NCBI GenBank assembly: GCA_034432095.1
Contig: DAOUCV010000024.1
Location: 1-26,817, forward strand
Source: DAOUCV01 sp034432095
GTDB lineage: Bacteria; Chloroflexota; Dehalococcoidia; Dehalococcoidales; UBA2162
Length of the DNA stretch: 26,817 nucleotides
Direction of reading: 5' to 3'
Shown one piece after another: positions 24,669-26,817 of the stretch; positions within the stretch are counted from its first letter, which is position 1; every line of letters begins with the position of its first letter. The translations under genes and the position numbers were made by a program. Under the pieces are notes generated by a model. The model worked only from the letters and a program-made list of their open reading frames with translations. It was not told the origin of the DNA and did no database searches.

Positions 24669-24831
24669 AAGGGGAGTCTATCGGATTCATAGCCATAGAT
24701 TCCCCTATCTACTCTTAGCCACAATTGGTATGGGGGGTATATCCCCATCCGTTAGCTTGACCCTAGCCACCCAACCCGAAGATTGGCTCATAGAAAAAAT
24801 CCAGTCAAGGCTAAAATCTGGAGCGTGGGAT

Positions 24832-25317
24832 TTATGGGTTCAATGTTATTGGAGTAATCTCATACTCCCACTTGGCGGTTTTGTCATTAAATTCTTTATC
24901 ACTAAGTCCACTTCTGAAGTCCTCAAATGTGTGGAATGGAATATATGATGCTACCCCTGTTTCACCAGGTTTCAGATAGATTAAATCCCGACCAAAGTAT
25001 CCTCCACCAAAGGAAAAATTGACACTGAATAACCCAGCTATGTTACTCGTGTTCTTGATTTCAACACAGGCTCTATTACGAAGGTCAACTGCAGACCCCG
25101 TGCTAGTAGACCCCGTGAGTGGTGACCCCATCCCTACAGGCTTTGTGCCAACAATAACACTATCAGTAAATGTTCTCACTACTTCATAACTTACTGATTC
25201 TGTTTGCTTAGACTGGATTTCTATTAACCCTGATTGATTAGGGACAGCGGATGGTGTAGCACAGCCAACAAGGGTGATGATAGCAGCTAAAACAACGCCA
25301 ATTGCTATTTTTTTCAT
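24832..25317 (-). CDS. small island lipoprotein
   Basis: I do not recognise the mature domain. The N-terminus is a clear lipoprotein signal peptide: MKK, a hydrophobic core, then lipobox LVGC with Cys19, so the protein is exported and lipid-anchored. The 161-residue protein has beta-rich mature sequence with VEIKNTSNIAGLFSVNFSF and LKPGETGVASYIPF, reminiscent of small Ig-like or FxLYD-type domains seen in secreted lipoproteins; this is only resemblance. The ribosome binding site GGGGGAG lies before ATG 25317. Its start overlaps the end of the preceding small gene by four bases. Confidence 0.72.
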   Translation of the reverse strand: MKKIAIGVVLAAIITLVGCATPSAVPNQSGLIEIQSKQTESVSYEVVRTFTDSVIVGTKPVGMGSPLTGSTSTGSAVDLRNRACVEIKNTSNIAGLFSVNFSFGGGYFGRDLIYLKPGETGVASYIPFHTFEDFRSGLSDKEFNDKTAKWEYEITPITLNP

Positions 25318-25517
25318 TCTACTCCCCCTTTCGGATGACTAAAATCAGTTCTGGTATAGATAGCCCAGACCAGCTTCCTATGCCGTCTGTGTAGTTTGAA
25401 GTTGACCAGACAAGCCTTGATAGTCTCGGTGGCACTATTATACTCTACTCGGTGGTCTTTTAACCACTGCCTAATCATCTCCTCAGTTAGTGGATTATTG
25501 GTCATGGTTACACTCAT
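25314..25517 (-). CDS. small hypothetical island protein
   Basis: This is a 67-residue basic protein with no recognised family. The N-terminal part NPLTEEMIRQWLKDHRVEYNS may be a helix-turn-helix-like segment, and the middle is rich in Arg and His (KLHRRHRK). ATG 25517 and ATG 25505 and GTG 25532 are all possible starts; none has a strong ribosome binding site. It overlaps the lipoprotein gene by ATGA, which supports it being translated. Confidence 0.45.
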   Translation of the reverse strand: MSVTMTNNPLTEEMIRQWLKDHRVEYNSATETIKACLVNFKLHRRHRKLVWAIYTRTDFSHPKGGVE

Positions 25518-25640
25518 TGGACTGGTCAGCACTCTGGATGGGGATAATAGTATTGGTCATAGCTGGACTCTGGACTTATTTGTCTGTTGGTCATCATTCT
25601 AGCCTCGGTTAGTATTAGACTTCTGTCGGTCATAGCTAAA
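25498..25640 (+). repeat. TTGGTCAT(AGCT) repeat cluster
   Basis: TTGGTCAT occurs at 25498-25505, 25553-25560 (extended to TTGGTCATAGCT) and 25587-25594, and TCGGTCATAGCTAAA at 25626-25640. A further copy TTGGTCATAGCTAAA lies at 24623-24637 just after the integrase. The cluster sits upstream of the small island genes and downstream of the RepA-like gene, so it may be an operator or replication-type iteron set. The remainder of the gap to 25816 is pyrimidine-rich and non-coding. Confidence 0.4.
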
Positions 25641-25756
25641 ACCTTATTGGCTATTATCTAGCCTTGTTATATTCGAGTCCTCCCTACATGAACCTCCCCC
25701 ATCCCTACCCCCCACCTATCAGTTAGTCAACCTTTCCTACCTGCCTTAAAAAGGTT

Positions 25757-25802
25757 TAGGATTTTAGGATTTTGCTTCACCACAAAATATGTATAGGATT
25801 TT
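25757..25802 (+). repeat. TAGGATTTT direct repeats
   Basis: TAGGATTTT is found at 25757-25765, 25765-25773 and 25794-25802, with an inverted TATCCTAA at 25813-25820 overlapping the end of the RepA-like frame. The stretch is AT-rich. It could be an origin-like DNA-unwinding or iteron area, or a terminator region; I cannot decide. Confidence 0.3.
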
Positions 25803-25816
25803 ATAATCTTAATATC

Positions 25817-26620
25817 CTAATCATTTTTATGCGGGGTCAACTCCAGGATGTTATGCCTTCCCTGTTTCGTAGGGTCTTGTCTGGCTGATACCATCTTCTT
25901 GGTCTTTAGCTTGCGTAAGGCAATCTCAAAAGTTGCATCTTTGATACTGGCACTTATTGCCCTAGCTTTGACATCAGCTTCGGCTTTTGCTCCATCTTGA
26001 AGCTCCTCAATTATGAACTGCTGTGCCTCTTCCTGCTTGGTCAATAGTTTCTGCCACACCTCACTACCTCCTAGCCAAAAATTCCACTTATCCCTGACAA
26101 GGTATAGGGTTTTACCTGCCGTATAGTTGCCACCAATTTCAACTTTAACCTCTTTACTTGGTCTTAGTCCGCCTTGAGTCCCTTCCCAATGATGTGGTAT
26201 CATATCAAAGGCTGTATTTACCCACCTGTCCCAAGAACTGCTACCTGCACCTACACCAGTAGTTCCCTTTCCGTGATGGTGTATAACAATTATTGCAATA
26301 GGAGCGAATTCTTTCCTGATTTCCTCTAGATTCAAACATAAGGGCTTGATATTAGCCTCTTGGTTTGGGTCTCCAAGAGTCATTTTCCACCTATTGTCAA
26401 GTATCAGAACATCAGGTTTGAAATCATCATCTTTATTTGTCTGGATAATGTCAATTAGTTCTTGTTTCCCCTTATCCGTGTTGACTTGGGGAATATCATC
26501 ACCTAATAAGGTTAAGTGCCTGAAATTAGACATGACAACATCAGAGAGAGCGATTCTTCCCCTTGATTGTTTCACACGCTCCTCCATTATTGCCTCATGA
26601 ATTTCAAAGTTAAGGTATAA
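25817..26620 (-). pseudogene. RepA-like AAA ATPase truncated by an IS21-family element
   Basis: The remaining part is the C-terminal two-thirds of a RecA-fold ATPase of the RepA/AAA_25 type known from plasmids and mobile elements. Visible parts: LYLNFEIHEA (a strand and acidic residue after Walker A), FKPDVLILDNRW (Walker B), IIVIHHHGKG and GAGSSSWDRWVNTAFDMI, followed by a helical C-terminal region probably with a winged helix (ATFEIALRKLKTKKMVSA). The N-terminus with Walker A is missing: the homology stops exactly where TGTTAGGGGACAC, the IS end, begins at 26621. The open frame that continues to 26722 into the IS is accidental. The missing part should lie on the far side of the IS. Confidence 0.75.
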
Positions 26621-26817
26621 TGTTAGGGGACACCCAAAAAGGGCCAGGGAGGGACACCTGAAAATCCGCCATTTAAGGTAGGAAAATCTGGCATACTCCA
26701 TCAAAAAAGATGGAGGTGCCAATGGGGAACTACCTTAGAATGGCAGACAAACAGAAAATACTGGCTTTACTGGAATTAGGCTGGAGTCATCGGCGAATCC
26801 AGCGTGAGACTGGAGTA
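26621..26817 (+). mobile_element. left end of an IS21-family insertion sequence (partial)
   Basis: The element starts with TGTTAGGGGACAC, and the motif GGGACAC recurs about 23 bases further, as in the multiple terminal repeats of IS21 elements. It is followed by a transposase gene start and leaves the window on the right. It interrupts the RepA-like gene. Confidence 0.72.
26722..26817 (+). CDS. istA: IS21-family transposase IstA, N-terminal part
   Basis: The 32 visible residues read MGNYLRMADKQKILALLEL, then GWSHRRIQRETGV, a helix-turn-helix start typical of IS21 IstA transposases. ATG 26722 is favoured by GGAGGTG just upstream; ATG 26740 is an alternative. The gene continues beyond the window, where an IstB ATPase gene would be expected. 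Confidence 0.75.
   Translation, partial: MGNYLRMADKQKILALLELGWSHRRIQRETGV

Noticed and set aside
24730..24948. A 72-codon open frame on the plus strand
   Set aside because: It overlaps the lipoprotein gene end on the other strand, has no ribosome binding site and no signal; probably chance.
1..26817. CRISPR array
   Set aside because: The repeat families seen (TGGTAAGC, TTGGTCAT, TAGGATTTT) are short and irregularly spaced, with no cas genes; they are not CRISPR.

Overview
The window reads as one stretch of a mid-GC, diderm-independent bacterial chromosome with an integrated element at its right end. The gene content suggests an anaerobic, Chloroflexota/Dehalococcoidia-like lineage: a complete hydrogenase-maturation set, a UGSC-type selenoprotein, tRNA-Sec, and a DnaB–DnaD–DnaI-type loader arrangement. 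This placement is inference from gene content, not a search result. UGA is used as an ordinary stop by many genes here, so the one in-frame UGA at 615-617 stands out as a recoding site.

Layout. (1) 1-2610: a consensus promoter leads into the 3' half of a tRNA-Met-like sequence. Next comes a gene split by an in-frame TGA that I read as a single selenoprotein (339-2093), with a SECIS-like hairpin just after the TGA. A strong terminator hairpin and a small convergent hypothetical gene follow. A second tRNA 3'-end relic lies at 2587-2609. (2) 2621-7233, minus strand: hypF-hypC-hypD-hypE, tightly overlapping, for [NiFe]-hydrogenase cofactor assembly. (3) 7506-9567: a PaaK-like adenylate-forming ligase followed by an S51-type peptidase. 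(4) 9795-13840: a peptide/nickel-type ABC importer (two permeases, two ATPases) behind two tandem promoters and without a substrate-binding protein. Its first ATPase seems to start at a rare ATC codon. (5) 13976-18927: a membrane-anchored parvulin-type foldase, then a GldA/GldF/GldG-like ABC system with a short DUF4340 protein. (6) 18994-23482, minus strand: an HNH endonuclease and the replication cluster rplI, dnaB, a DnaD-like gene and a DnaC/DnaI-like loader that carries two AAA+ domains in tandem.

(7) 23640-26817: selC (tRNA-Sec), then immediately a tyrosine recombinase with TGGTAAGC repeats around it, a small lipoprotein, a small unknown gene, two repeat clusters, and a RepA-like AAA ATPase cut off by an IS21-family element that runs out of the window. 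This is a genomic island using selC as its attachment site.

The most interesting signals are: the Sec-containing UGSC-like protein with an unusual U-H-G-A motif; selC in the same window serving both translation and as an integration target; the double-AAA+ helicase loader; the ATC start; and the repeat families that suggest recombination and replication control sites in the island. Most boundaries are well supported; exact starts of a few genes (HNH protein, the small island gene) are uncertain and stated as such.
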